Below, one piece after another: positions 8,289 to 16,408 of a stretch of DNA of 33,193 bases. Each line of letters begins with the position of its first letter. Positions within the stretch are counted from its first letter, which is position 1. The notes beneath the pieces are model-generated. The model was not told where the DNA came from. It saw only the letters and a program-made list of their open reading frames with translations, and did not search any database. Where the stretch lies: NCBI GenBank assembly GCA_947466085.1, contig CANIEC010000042.1, positions 1-33,193 on the forward strand. The letters are read 5' to 3'. The position numbers and the translations under genes are program-made. Origin of the DNA: Rhodospirillales bacterium (GTDB taxonomy: Bacteria; Pseudomonadota; Alphaproteobacteria; Reyranellales; Reyranellaceae).

Positions 8289-9372
8289 AAGCGGCGGCTT
8301 TGACCAGACGGTCGCTGCGGCACTTCATGAGCGGCTGGATGTGCTGGCCGAACTGGTCCATGCCGGCCAGGAAGTCGTCGAAGGTCAGCATGATGCCCTT
8401 GGTGCCGGGCACGGTGGCACATTCGTCGAGCATCTTCGCCACGCTGGCATAGGAGCCGACCAGCGTTCCCATGTTGAAGTTGATGGCACCCTCGGGCGCG
8501 GAAATCGCCTTGGCGGTGCCACCCTCGACCGCGTTGGGATCGGCGTCGGCCTGGCCTGACATCCAGGCCATCGCGCCAATGTCGGCGCCCTCGTTGTAGA
8601 GCTTCCACTTGGCCATCGCCTTTTCATCGGTCTCGTCGGCGATCACCATCATGAGCACGTAGTTGCCGACGTCGCGACCGGTCTTCTCGGCCGCCTCGAC
8701 CATCAGCTGGTTGGTCGGCGCATGGGCGGTCGGCGTGTTCACGCCCTTGCCCAGGGTGAAGTTGTAGTTGCAGTAGGTCGCGCCGAACTCCATGCCGCGC
8801 GGGCTCTGGCCGGCGCTGACGATCTTGATCGGAGTCTTGGGACGGGGGGAGAGCTTGCAGTCCGACATCTGGAAGTACTTTCCCTTGAAGTCAGACGTGC
8901 CGGTCTCCCAGAGTTCCTTCATCACCGTCACGAACTCGGTGGAGTAGTCGTAGCGGTAGCCGAAATAGGCCTCGCCGGGCCACAGGCCCATCTGCTCGTA
9001 TTCGTCCTTGGCCCAGCCCGACACGATGTTGACGCCGAACCGGCCGTTCGAGATCGAATCGACGGTCGAGGCCATGCGGGCGACGATGGCGGGCGGGATG
9101 GTGAGCACCGCGACCGAGGCATAAAGCCTGATGCGCTCGGTCACCGCCGCCAGTCCCGCCATCAGGGTGAAGGATTCGAGGTTGTGGTCCCAGAACTCGC
9201 TCTCACCACCGAAGCCGCGCAGCTTGATCATCGACAGGGCAAAATCGAGCCCGTAGCCCTCGGCCTTCTGCACGATCTGCCGGTTGAGATCGAAACTCGG
9301 CATGTATTGCGGCGACGTGGTGGAGATCAGCCAGCCATTGTTTCCGATCGGAATGAAAACACCGATATCCAT
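8287..9372 (-). CDS. RutA-like LLM-class FMN-dependent monooxygenase
   Basis: Luciferase-like flavin monooxygenase of 361 residues that closely resembles pyrimidine monooxygenase RutA. The start [18 protein letters not shown] and the phrases [60 protein letters not shown] and [18 protein letters not shown] are near-matches to E. coli RutA as I recall it. RutA opens the uracil ring using reduced FMN supplied by RutF. ATG 9372 has AGGAGGGC about 6 nt upstream and gives the family N-terminus; the longer frame upstream is not coding. No rutB, rutF or other rut genes are in the window; a VOC gene lies 47 bp upstream. It may therefore act on another cyclic amide or pyrimidine-like compound. Family confidence is high, substrate confidence low. 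Confidence 0.88.
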   Translation of the reverse strand: MDIGVFIPIGNNGWLISTTSPQYMPSFDLNRQIVQKAEGYGLDFALSMIKLRGFGGESEFWDHNLESFTLMAGLAAVTERIRLYASVAVLTIPPAIVARMASTVDSISNGRFGVNIVSGWAKDEYEQMGLWPGEAYFGYRYDYSTEFVTVMKELWETGTSDFKGKYFQMSDCKLSPRPKTPIKIVSAGQSPRGMEFGATYCNYNFTLGKGVNTPTAHAPTNQLMVEAAEKTGRDVGNYVLMMVIADETDEKAMAKWKLYNEGADIGAMAWMSGQADADPNAVEGGTAKAISAPEGAINFNMGTLVGSYASVAKMLDECATVPGTKGIMLTFDDFLAGMDQFGQHIQPLMKCRSDRLVKAAA

Positions 9373-9419
9373 GGAGCCCTCCTGCATACCGGCTCCAGGG
9401 CAGCAAGCGGCATGCCAGC

Positions 9420-9971
9420 CTAGCTGTCGGAAATGCGCCTCTTGAGATCGGAATCGTGCAGGGTCGTGTCCTGCCCTGGCGGCGCGATGCGCACGGCATC
9501 CTCCAGGGTCGCGGTCTGGCGCCATTCCTCGGCCGGCCGGGCGCGATCGTCGGAGCCGATCTGGTCGACGCCCCAGTAGAGTTCGAGATGGTGGCCGTCG
9601 GGATCGAGGAACTCGACCGAGACCTGGCAGCCGGCGCGGCGGCGGCCCTCGTAGACGATCTCGACGCCGTGCGCCTTCAGGTGATCGCGGGCGCGGAAGA
9701 CTTCGTCGAGCGTGGCGAGTTCGAAGGCCAGGTGATGCAGCGTGCGCGCTTTGGCGTCCGCAGCCGGCGCGCCACCGACCAGCGCGAGGCAGTGATGGTC
9801 GCCATTGGAGCGCAGGAACACCATGCCACCCGGCATCATGCTGCCGGGATAGATGTCGGAGACCTTGAAGCCCAGCACCTCGGTATAGAAGCCCCGTGAC
9901 CGATCGAGATCGGCGACATTCACCACTGCATGGCCGAGCTTCTGGACCTTGAAGGGAAGACCCTGGGGCAT
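9420..9971 (-). CDS. VOC family protein (glyoxalase/extradiol-dioxygenase-like)
   Basis: Cytosolic metalloenzyme-like protein of 183 residues with the vicinal-oxygen-chelate fold. The first module starts [19 protein letters not shown] with probable metal ligand H14. LHHLAFE supplies H80, and [11 protein letters not shown] supplies E130. These are the positions of His, His and Glu in type I extradiol dioxygenase or glyoxalase-like proteins. The last about 45 residues (from [11 protein letters not shown]) form a polar tail outside the fold. It lies upstream of the RutA-like gene on the same strand with a 47-bp gap, so the two are probably co-transcribed. It could cleave a diol or act as a lyase on a ring-derived product; the substrate cannot be read from the sequence. 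Confidence 0.85.
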   Translation of the reverse strand: MPQGLPFKVQKLGHAVVNVADLDRSRGFYTEVLGFKVSDIYPGSMMPGGMVFLRSNGDHHCLALVGGAPAADAKARTLHHLAFELATLDEVFRARDHLKAHGVEIVYEGRRRAGCQVSVEFLDPDGHHLELYWGVDQIGSDDRARPAEEWRQTATLEDAVRIAPPGQDTTLHDSDLKRRISDS

Positions 9972-10058
9972 TGCCCGCTCCCATATCTGGCGCCGGACTA
10001 CCTTTCTGACCGGGGCTCAGCCATCATGCGCCGAACGAAGCCAAAGGGGAAAGAGCGA

Positions 10059-11333
10059 ATGGCGAAATCGCCGAACAGGCTGTCGGCCAGCGAGGCCGTG
10101 CGACGGATGGGCGAGAAGCGGCTGAAGGCCCGCGACCTCGTCGAGGCCTGCCTCGAGCGCATCGAGCAGCGCGAGGGCCAGGTCCACGCCTGGGAGGCGC
10201 TCGATCGCGAGGGTGCCCGCAAACGTGCCGACCTGCTCGACAAGCGAGCCAAACCGGTCGGCCCGCTGCACGGCGTGCCGCTCGCCGTGAAGGACATCAT
10301 CTCGACCAGGACGATGCCCACGACCTGCGGCTCGCCGATCTATCGCGACCATGTCGCGGGCTTCGACGCCGCCTGCGTCACACAGCTCGTGAAGGCCGGC
10401 GCCATCGTGCTCGGCAAGGCGGTTACCACCGAATTCGCCGGTGCGCATGCCGGCAAGACCCACAATCCGCACAATCTCCGCCATACGCCGGCGGGTTCCT
10501 CTTCCGGCTCGGCGGCCGCGGTCGCCGACTTCATGGCGCCGGTCGGCTACGGTACGCAGACGGCGGGCTCGGTCATCCGGCCCGGCGCCTTCAACGGCGT
10601 GGTCGCCTACAAGGGCACCTATGGCTGGGCCGACATGACCGGCGTGAAGACCTACGCCACGTCGCTCGACACCTTGGGCTTCTTCGCCCGCGAGGCCAAC
10701 GACCTCGCCCTGATCCGCGCCGCCTACGGCCACGAAGCGGCCGATCCGGTCCGTGAAGGCCCGCGCATCGGCCTGATCCGCACCCCGTGGTGGGACCTGG
10801 CCGAGCCGCACAATCAGAAGAACATTCTGGAGGCCGCCCGCACGCTCCGCGCCGCCGGCGCCAGGGTGCGCGAGTGGCAGGCGCCGGAGGACTGGACCGG
10901 GCTGATGCAGGCGCAGCACCGCATCATGACCAAGGAAGCGACGCAGTCCTATGCCCAGGAACGCAAGCGCTTCCCGCATCTCCTTTCCCCGGTGATGCAG
11001 CAGGGCATGGCCGACGGCGATGCGGTGACGGCCAAGCAATATGCCGACGCGAAGAAGCGCAAGAAGGTCGCGGTAGCCCAGCTCGACGACGCCTGGGAGA
11101 AATTCGACCTCCTGCTGGCGCCATCTGCCAAGGGTGAGGCGCCGGCCGGCCTCGGCAGCACCGGCGACGCGATCTTCAATCGCTTCTGGACCCTGCTCGG
11201 CACGCCGTGCATCGCACTGCCTTTCAACACCGGACCGTTCGGCCTGCCGCTCTCCGTGCAGCTGATCGGCAAGCATGGCAGCGACGACCAGCTCATCTCC
11301 TGGGCACGCTGGGTGGAGAGCCGCCTCTCGTGA
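10059..11333 (+). CDS. Amidase signature family enzyme
   Basis: Hydrolase of 424 residues that would release ammonia from a carboxamide. The Ser-cisSer-Lys triad of the amidase-signature family is visible: the lysine in PLAVKDIIST, the cis-serine in the glycine-serine loop TPAGSSSGSAAAVADF, and the nucleophilic serine in GTQTAGSVIRPGAFNGVVAYKG. The C-terminal FNRFWTLLGTPCIALPF and PLSVQLIG are also typical. ATG 10059 is chosen for the aagggga ribosome-binding site before it; an ATG at 10026 is possible, and the start at 9930 is unlikely because it overlaps the divergent VOC gene. The stop overlaps the next gene's GTG, so the two are translationally coupled. The amide substrate is unknown. Confidence 0.9.
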   Translation: MAKSPNRLSASEAVRRMGEKRLKARDLVEACLERIEQREGQVHAWEALDREGARKRADLLDKRAKPVGPLHGVPLAVKDIISTRTMPTTCGSPIYRDHVAGFDAACVTQLVKAGAIVLGKAVTTEFAGAHAGKTHNPHNLRHTPAGSSSGSAAAVADFMAPVGYGTQTAGSVIRPGAFNGVVAYKGTYGWADMTGVKTYATSLDTLGFFAREANDLALIRAAYGHEAADPVREGPRIGLIRTPWWDLAEPHNQKNILEAARTLRAAGARVREWQAPEDWTGLMQAQHRIMTKEATQSYAQERKRFPHLLSPVMQQGMADGDAVTAKQYADAKKRKKVAVAQLDDAWEKFDLLLAPSAKGEAPAGLGSTGDAIFNRFWTLLGTPCIALPFNTGPFGLPLSVQLIGKHGSDDQLISWARWVESRLS

Positions 11334-12133
11334 CGACCAGGGCCGCGGTCCGGCTGGGCCTGATCGGCTACGGCGCCATCGGCAAGCATGTCGAGGCGGC
11401 GCTGAAGGCCGGCAACATCGAGAACCTCGACCTGGTCGCGGCGCTGGTGAAGCGGCCGCGCACTGAGGGTGGCCTGCTGACGCACGAACCCGACCGTTTC
11501 TTCGGCCACGCCTTCGACGCCGTGGCCGAATGCGCGGGGCATGAGGCCGTCCGCACGCACGGGCAGCGCGTGCTGGAAAGCGGCGCGGATTTCCTCGTGA
11601 CGTCCGTCGGCGCCTTCACCGACACGGTCCTGTTCGAGCGTCTGCTGGCCGTCGCCAGGGCCAATGGCGTGCGGCTGATCCTGCCGTCGGCCGGCATCGG
11701 TGCGCTCGACATATTGAGCAGCGCCGCGGTCGGCGGACTGGAAAGCGTCACCGTCACGGTGCGCAAGGACCCGTCCGCCTGGAAAGGCACCATTGCGGAG
11801 ACCCTTGTCGATCTCGACGCGCTGAAAGTCCCGCACACCGTCTTCGACGGGCCGGTGCGCGAGGGCGCCCGGCTCTATCCGCAGAACGTCAACATCTCCG
11901 CCGCCGCGGCCATTGCCGGGCTCGGCCTCGACAGGACGCGCGTCGTCATCGTGGCCGACCCTACCATCACCACTCACATCGTCGAGCTGGAAGCCAGGGG
12001 CGCCTTCGGCCGCTTCACCTTCATGGAAGACGTGGCCGTCAGCGAAGAGAACCGCAAGACCGGGAAGCTGGTCGCCATGGCAATGGTGAAGTCGGTGCGC
12101 CAACTCGCGTCGACGCTCGTGGTCGCCGCCTAG
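11330..12133 (+). CDS. L-aspartate dehydrogenase family protein
   Basis: NAD(P)-dependent enzyme of 267 residues resembling L-aspartate dehydrogenase (EC 1.4.1.21), which interconverts aspartate with iminoaspartate/oxaloacetate plus ammonia. The Rossmann motif GYGAIG is at residues 12-17. AECAGHEAVRTHGQRVLESG and LPSAGIGALDIL follow. The catalytic region shows YPQNVNISAAAAIAGLGLDRT and ends with ENRKTGKLVAMAMVKSVRQL, the counterpart of the family's NPKTS region. The GTG start at 11330 forms a GTGA overlap with the amidase stop and gives the expected short N-terminus. Such proteins can feed NAD synthesis, but pairing with an amidase suggests handling of ammonia or an amino group in a catabolic route. 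That role is inference. Confidence 0.85.
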   Translation: MTTRAAVRLGLIGYGAIGKHVEAALKAGNIENLDLVAALVKRPRTEGGLLTHEPDRFFGHAFDAVAECAGHEAVRTHGQRVLESGADFLVTSVGAFTDTVLFERLLAVARANGVRLILPSAGIGALDILSSAAVGGLESVTVTVRKDPSAWKGTIAETLVDLDALKVPHTVFDGPVREGARLYPQNVNISAAAAIAGLGLDRTRVVIVADPTITTHIVELEARGAFGRFTFMEDVAVSEENRKTGKLVAMAMVKSVRQLASTLVVAA

Positions 12134-12138
12134 CCCAA

Positions 12139-12183
12139 CCTCATGCTTCGAGACGGCTGCTGAGCAGCCTCCTCAGGATGAGG
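12139..12183 (+). repeat. Palindromic repeat, family A, half copy
   Basis: A 45-bp element with arms cctcat/atgagg encloses cttcgagac and a ggctgctgagcagcc hairpin. It corresponds to the right half of the full element at 13854-13965. It lies just after the aspartate-dehydrogenase-like stop and ends 27 nt before the GMC start, so it would form structure between two genes of a possible operon. Confidence 0.7.
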
Positions 12184-12209
12184 TCAATGAATGAACGGGA
12201 GAACAAAAA

Positions 12210-13808
12210 ATGGAAGAGTTCGACTACATCATCGTCGGCGCCGGCGCCGCGGGCTGCGTGCTGGCCAATCGCCTGTCGGCGTCGGGCAAGAACACGGTCG
12301 CGGTGATCGAGGCCGGCAGCAAGGACAACCATATCTGGATCAAGGTTCCGGCCGGCTTCAACAAGACGGTCTACAACGACAATCTCAACTGGGGTTACGA
12401 GACGGCGCCCGGCCCGCACATCGACGGCCGGAAGATAAAGTTTCCGCGGGGGAAAGTGCTGGGCGGCTCGGGCTCGATCAACGGTCATCTCTATGTGCGC
12501 GGCCAGTCGGCCGACTACGACACCTGGGCGCAGCTCGGCTGCCGCGGCTGGTCGTGGGACGACCTGTTGCCCTACTTCAAGCGTGCCGAGAGCCGGGTCG
12601 GCGGCAGCGACGAGGTGCGCGGCCGCTCGGGCCCGCTCAGCATCGAGGACCAGGGAGATCCGCACGACCTTTCCGATGCCTTCATGGCGGCCAACGAGGC
12701 GCTCGGGCTGAAACGCTCGCCCGACTACAATGGCGGCGACCAGGAAGGCACGATGCTCTATCAGCAGATGATGAAGCGCGGCCGGCGCTGGAGCCCCGTC
12801 GACGCCTATCTGCGCCCCGCCATGGACCGGCAGAACCTGAAGGTGATCACCCGCGCGCTGGTCGAGCGGGTCGACCTCGAGGGCAGGAAGGCGGTCGGCG
12901 TCACCTATCGACAGGACGGCCAGACGAAGACGATCCGTGCACGCCGCGATGTGATCCTGAGTGGCGGCGCCATCAACACGCCGCAGCTCCTCCAGATCTC
13001 CGGCATCGGCAACCCCGAGGACCTGAACGCCATCGGCGTCGCGGTGAAGCACGCTCTGCCCGGTGTCGGCCGCAACCTGCGCGACCACTATGCCGTGCGC
13101 GTCTCGGCGCTGGTGAAGGGCGCGGGCTCGCTGAACGAGCGCAGCCACGGGCTACGGCTGGTGGGCGAGGTGATCCGCTACGCCTTCACGCGCAAGGGCC
13201 TGCTGGCGGCGAGCCCCAGCCACGCCGGCGGCTACTTCAAGACGCGGCCGGGCCTCGAGACGCCCGACATGCAGCTCTATTTCGCCCCGGCCAGCTACGC
13301 GCCCGGCAGCTACGGGACGTCGGTACTGGATTCGGTGCCCGGCATGACGCTGGGCTGCTCGCAACTGCGGCCCGAGAGCACCGGCCACGTGAGGGCGCTG
13401 AGTTCGGATCCCGCGGCCAAGCCCGAGATCCAGCCCAACTATCTCGCGGTCCAGCACGATCGCGACGCGCTGCTGGCGGCGATGAAGTATCTCCGCAAGC
13501 TGATCAACACCTCGCCGCTCAAGGAGCATGTGGTCGAGGAGAACCTGCCCGGCCCCGGCGTGCAGACCGACGAGCAGTGGATGGCCCATGCCCGTGCCAC
13601 CGGCTCGACGACCTATCACCCCGTGGGCACGGCGAAACTCGGCACGGATCCGATGGCCGTCGTCGATCCGCTCAGCATGCGCGTGATCGGCCTCACCGGC
13701 CTGCGTGTCGCCGATGCCTCCTGCATGCCGACCATGGTCTCGGGCAACACCTACGCCGCGACCAATGCCATCGCGGAGAAGGCGTCGGACTTGATTCCTG
13801 TGTCGTAA
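12210..13808 (+). CDS. GMC family FAD-dependent oxidoreductase (choline/alcohol dehydrogenase-like)
   Basis: Flavoenzyme of 532 residues that oxidises an alcohol to an aldehyde or ketone. The FAD-binding dinucleotide fold is at the N-terminus (YIIVGAGAAGCVLANRLS, residues 6-23) with the partner VIEAGS. GMC signature 1 is around FPRGKVLGGSGSINGHLYVRG and signature 2 at SGGAINTPQLLQISGIG. The catalytic histidine lies in STTYHPVGTAKLG, and the second active-site residue lies in SGNTYAATNAIAEKA, where Asn replaces the His of some members. The length is normal for the family. ATG 12210 follows cgggagaac. The gene is separated from the aspartate-dehydrogenase-like gene by a half palindromic repeat and is followed by a full one. 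The substrate is unknown; the usual choline dehydrogenase label would be only a family name. Confidence 0.93.
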   Translation: MEEFDYIIVGAGAAGCVLANRLSASGKNTVAVIEAGSKDNHIWIKVPAGFNKTVYNDNLNWGYETAPGPHIDGRKIKFPRGKVLGGSGSINGHLYVRGQSADYDTWAQLGCRGWSWDDLLPYFKRAESRVGGSDEVRGRSGPLSIEDQGDPHDLSDAFMAANEALGLKRSPDYNGGDQEGTMLYQQMMKRGRRWSPVDAYLRPAMDRQNLKVITRALVERVDLEGRKAVGVTYRQDGQTKTIRARRDVILSGGAINTPQLLQISGIGNPEDLNAIGVAVKHALPGVGRNLRDHYAVRVSALVKGAGSLNERSHGLRLVGEVIRYAFTRKGLLAASPSHAGGYFKTRPGLETPDMQLYFAPASYAPGSYGTSVLDSVPGMTLGCSQLRPESTGHVRALSSDPAAKPEIQPNYLAVQHDRDALLAAMKYLRKLINTSPLKEHVVEENLPGPGVQTDEQWMAHARATGSTTYHPVGTAKLGTDPMAVVDPLSMRVIGLTGLRVADASCMPTMVSGNTYAATNAIAEKASDLIPVS

Positions 13809-13853
13809 GGGTTTTGAGGCAAGGCTCGAATCAAATCGAACCTCCAACCACCA

Positions 13854-13965
13854 CCTCACCCTGAGGAGCGGTCCGCAGGACCGCGTCTCGAAGGGTGGGC
13901 GCCAGCACCGCGTTTGTTACCCATCCTTCGAGACGCCGCACTACGTGCGGCTCCTCAGGATGAGG
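13854..13965 (+). repeat. Palindromic repeat, family A, intact copy
   Basis: Outer arms cctcaccctgaggagc and gctcctcaggatgagg pair with one mismatch. Inside are hairpins gcggtcc-gca-ggaccgc (13868-13884) and gccgca-ctacg-tgcggc, and the arms gtctcgaagggtggg and cccatccttcgagac. It occupies most of the 193-bp gap between the convergent GMC gene and the first enolase-family gene, where it could also serve as a bidirectional terminator. Confidence 0.85.
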
Positions 13966-14001
13966 TTGTGGGTTCGATTCGCGCTGGAAAGACTCTCCAG
14001 C

Positions 14002-15141
14002 TCAGACGTAGCCCGGTCCCTCGATGACCGGGTGGGCAATCAGGAACTTCTCGTCGATCTCGACGCCGATGCCGGGCTTGTCGAGCGGGCGGACGTTGCC
14101 GTCCTTGCCGATCTCCCAGGGCGCGCTGCCCAGCTCGTCGCGGAACTTGTTGGCCACCGAAAGGTCGGCCTCGAAGTAGCCGCCATTATCGATCGACGCC
14201 AGGAAGTGGATCGACACGGCGTGATTGAGGCCGGTCATCGAACTGTGCGGATGGATCGGCAGCTTCCACATCGAGGCGGCGGCCGCGATGCGCTGAACCT
14301 CGGTGATGCCGCCGCTCTTGGACAGGTCGGGCTGCAGGATGGTGATGTTGCCATCCTCGATGATCCGGTGGAACTCGAAGCGCGTGTAGTGGTTCTCACC
14401 GGCCGCGAGCGGCGTCACGCCCCAGCCCTTGGCCATCGCGTAGGAGCGGTGGTCGTGAGCCGGAAACGGCTCCTCCAGCCAGGAGATGCCGAGCTCGTCC
14501 ATCGCCGGCATCACGCGCCGCACATCCTCGACCGTATAGCCGGTGTTGGCGTCGGTCAGCAGGACCATGTCGTCGCCGAAGCGCTTGCGCACCGCGGTCA
14601 TGCGCGCGATGTCGTTCTTCACGCTGTCGCCGACCCTGAGCTTCAGTGCCTTGTAGCCCGCCGCGACCATGGGGCCGGCCTCATCGGCTAGCGATTCCGG
14701 CGCCTGGTAACCGAGCGAGATGCCGCCGGCATAGGCCGGCACCGGTTTGTTGGAGCCGCCCAGCAGCTTGTAGAGCGGCCAGCCGACGGCCTTGCCCTTG
14801 ATGTCCCACAGCGCCTGGTCGAGACCGCTCATCGCCATGGCGGTGGCGGCGCCCATGCCGTGGCTGCCGAGCTGGAACTTGTAGATCTTGGCCCAGATGC
14901 CGACCGTGTCGGTCGCATCCATGCCGACCACGAAGCCCTTCAGCGTCGTGTTGATCAGGTGGCCGATGCTGCCGGGCGAGCGCGCATGATGGCTCTCGCC
15001 CCAGCCCACGATCCCATCCTCGGTCGTCACCTTGACCATCACGCAGTCGCGCTTGGTCATGGTGCCGATGCCCAGCGACACCTGCAGCTCCTTGGGCACG
15101 CGATAACTGGTCGGATAGGCCTTTACGTCGACGATTTTCAT
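14002..15141 (-). CDS. Enolase-superfamily enzyme, mandelate racemase/muconate cycloisomerase type (a)
   Basis: Mg-dependent enzyme of 379 residues with an N-terminal capping domain and a beta-barrel. Metal ligands are D197 (LLTDAN), E223 (WLEEP) and E249 (AAGEN), with spacing like mandelate racemase. A His/Asp dyad is visible as D272 (LQPDLSKSGG) and H299 (IHPHSS). The second strand carries K167-L-R169, so arginine replaces the second lysine of the common KxK motif. This points to a dehydratase-like or one-sided acid-base chemistry rather than a two-base racemase. It is last in the minus-strand block, 103 bp after its paralogue at 15245-16384, with a strong hairpin repeat between them. The substrate is probably a hydroxy or sugar acid; this is inference. 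Confidence 0.9.
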   Translation of the reverse strand: MKIVDVKAYPTSYRVPKELQVSLGIGTMTKRDCVMVKVTTEDGIVGWGESHHARSPGSIGHLINTTLKGFVVGMDATDTVGIWAKIYKFQLGSHGMGAATAMAMSGLDQALWDIKGKAVGWPLYKLLGGSNKPVPAYAGGISLGYQAPESLADEAGPMVAAGYKALKLRVGDSVKNDIARMTAVRKRFGDDMVLLTDANTGYTVEDVRRVMPAMDELGISWLEEPFPAHDHRSYAMAKGWGVTPLAAGENHYTRFEFHRIIEDGNITILQPDLSKSGGITEVQRIAAAASMWKLPIHPHSSMTGLNHAVSIHFLASIDNGGYFEADLSVANKFRDELGSAPWEIGKDGNVRPLDKPGIGVEIDEKFLIAHPVIEGPGYV

Positions 15142-15147
15142 ATCTTT

Positions 15148-15218
15148 GTCATCCCGAGCGAAGCGAGGGACCTTTGATCAACGGCCGCACAAGGGTCCCT
15201 CGCTCCGCTCGGGATGAC
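15148..15218 (+). repeat. Palindromic repeat, family B, copy 1
   Basis: A 25-bp inverted repeat (15148-15172 with 15194-15218; arms begin gtcatcccgagcg and end cgctcgggatgac) has one mismatch and a 21-nt loop. It lies between the two enolase-family genes. A related, less perfect copy is at 21817-21883 between two ABC transporter genes. In transcripts it would form a long hairpin capable of modulating read-through or stabilising upstream mRNA. Confidence 0.85.
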
Positions 15219-15244
15219 AATGTGCGGCGACTCTCGGTCGTGCG

Positions 15245-16384
15245 TCACGCCACCTTGTATTTCTTCAGGACCTCGCGATCGATCTCGATGCCGAGGCCAG
15301 GTCCCGTCGGAACCTTGACGATGCCCTTCTTCTGCTCGATCGGCTCCTGCGCCAGGTGATCGCGCAGCGGGTTGGGCGTCTGCTCGAACTCGAGCATCGG
15401 CGGCATCGGGCGGAAGGCCGGCGGCTGGTCCGGCAGGGCGGCGAGGAACTGCACCGTGGCCGCGAGGCCGATGGCCGAGCCCCAGGCATGCGGCACGCAC
15501 TCGACGCCGAAGGCCGAGGCGAGTGTCGCGATCTTGCGGCATTCCGAGAAGCCGCCGGCCGCGCAGAGGTCGGGCTGCACGATGTCCATCGCCTTCCTCG
15601 CGATGACGTCGCGGAAACCCCAGCGGGTGAAATCGTTCTCGCCGCCGGCCACCGCCATGTCGAGCGCGCGCGTCACTTCGATGTAGCCGTCATGATCCTC
15701 GGGGCTGATCGGCTCCTCGAACCACAGTATGTCCTGTTCCTCCAGCATGCGGCCGAGCTTGATGGCATTGGGGACCGAGAAGCAGTGGTTGGCGTCGACG
15801 GCGAGCTTCACGTCCGGCCCGATCGCCTCGCGCACCGCGGTGACCCGCTTCGCATCGAGCTTCAGGTCGCCCAGGCCGATCTTCATCTTGATCGCCTGGA
15901 AGCCGGCGTGCTTGAACTCCAGCGCCTCCTCGACGGCTTCCTCGATCAGGCGATTCATGTCGATGAAGTAGAGCCCGGTTGCGTAAGGAATCACCTCGGT
16001 GCGATAGGCGCCGCCGATCAGCTTATGCACCGGCTTGTTCACGGCGCGGCCCATGATGTCCCACAGCGCGATGTCGATGCCGGAGATGGCCGAGATCGCC
16101 ATGCCGGTCGTGCCGTAATCCTTGATCCTGTTGTAGAGGTCTTCCCAGATCGCCTCGACGTCGAACGGATCGCGGCCGATCACGCGCGCCTTGTACTGCG
16201 TCTCGACGAAGGTCTTGGCGACGGCGGCAGGACCGTAGCACTCGCCCCAGCCGGTGATGCCCTCGTCGGTCGAGATCTCGACCAGGCAGGTCGAGCGCGT
16301 GCCGTAGACCCAGCCGCGCGCCGAGACGAACGGCTTGTCGACCTTGCAGCTCAGGATGTGGCAGACGACGTCCGTCACCTTCAT
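15245..16384 (-). CDS. Enolase-superfamily enzyme, mandelate racemase type (b)
   Basis: Second 379-residue enolase-superfamily enzyme with the full mandelate-racemase-like set. It has K166-M-K168 (AIKMKIG), metal ligands D197 (VDAN), E223 (WFEEP) and E249 (AGGEN), and the dyad D272 (VQPDL) and H299 (VPHAWGS). These numbers are within two residues of those in mandelate racemase (K166, D195, E221, E247, D270, H297). The N-terminus is MKVTDVVCHILSCKV, with GGAGGAAAC before the ATG. It is 24 bp downstream of hyuA, so it belongs to the transporter-hyuA operon. Candidate activities are cycloisomerase, racemase or acid-sugar dehydratase. It is a distant paralogue of the neighbouring enolase-family gene, with which it shares the metal-site layout but not the KxK motif. 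Confidence 0.9.
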   Translation of the reverse strand: MKVTDVVCHILSCKVDKPFVSARGWVYGTRSTCLVEISTDEGITGWGECYGPAAVAKTFVETQYKARVIGRDPFDVEAIWEDLYNRIKDYGTTGMAISAISGIDIALWDIMGRAVNKPVHKLIGGAYRTEVIPYATGLYFIDMNRLIEEAVEEALEFKHAGFQAIKMKIGLGDLKLDAKRVTAVREAIGPDVKLAVDANHCFSVPNAIKLGRMLEEQDILWFEEPISPEDHDGYIEVTRALDMAVAGGENDFTRWGFRDVIARKAMDIVQPDLCAAGGFSECRKIATLASAFGVECVPHAWGSAIGLAATVQFLAALPDQPPAFRPMPPMLEFEQTPNPLRDHLAQEPIEQKKGIVKVPTGPGLGIEIDREVLKKYKVA

Positions 16385-16408
16385 CTTAGTTTCCTCCGGA
16401 TTTATTCG

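Noticed and set aside
8010..8303. Several small open frames in the non-coding gap after the RND pump
   Set aside because: They fall in palindromic repeats and the MITE-like segment, overlap each other on both strands and have no homology-like motifs.
12191..13864. A 557-codon plus-strand frame overlapping the GMC oxidoreductase gene
   Set aside because: It is an Arg/Pro/Gly-rich shadow in another frame, whereas the GMC frame has FAD and catalytic motifs.
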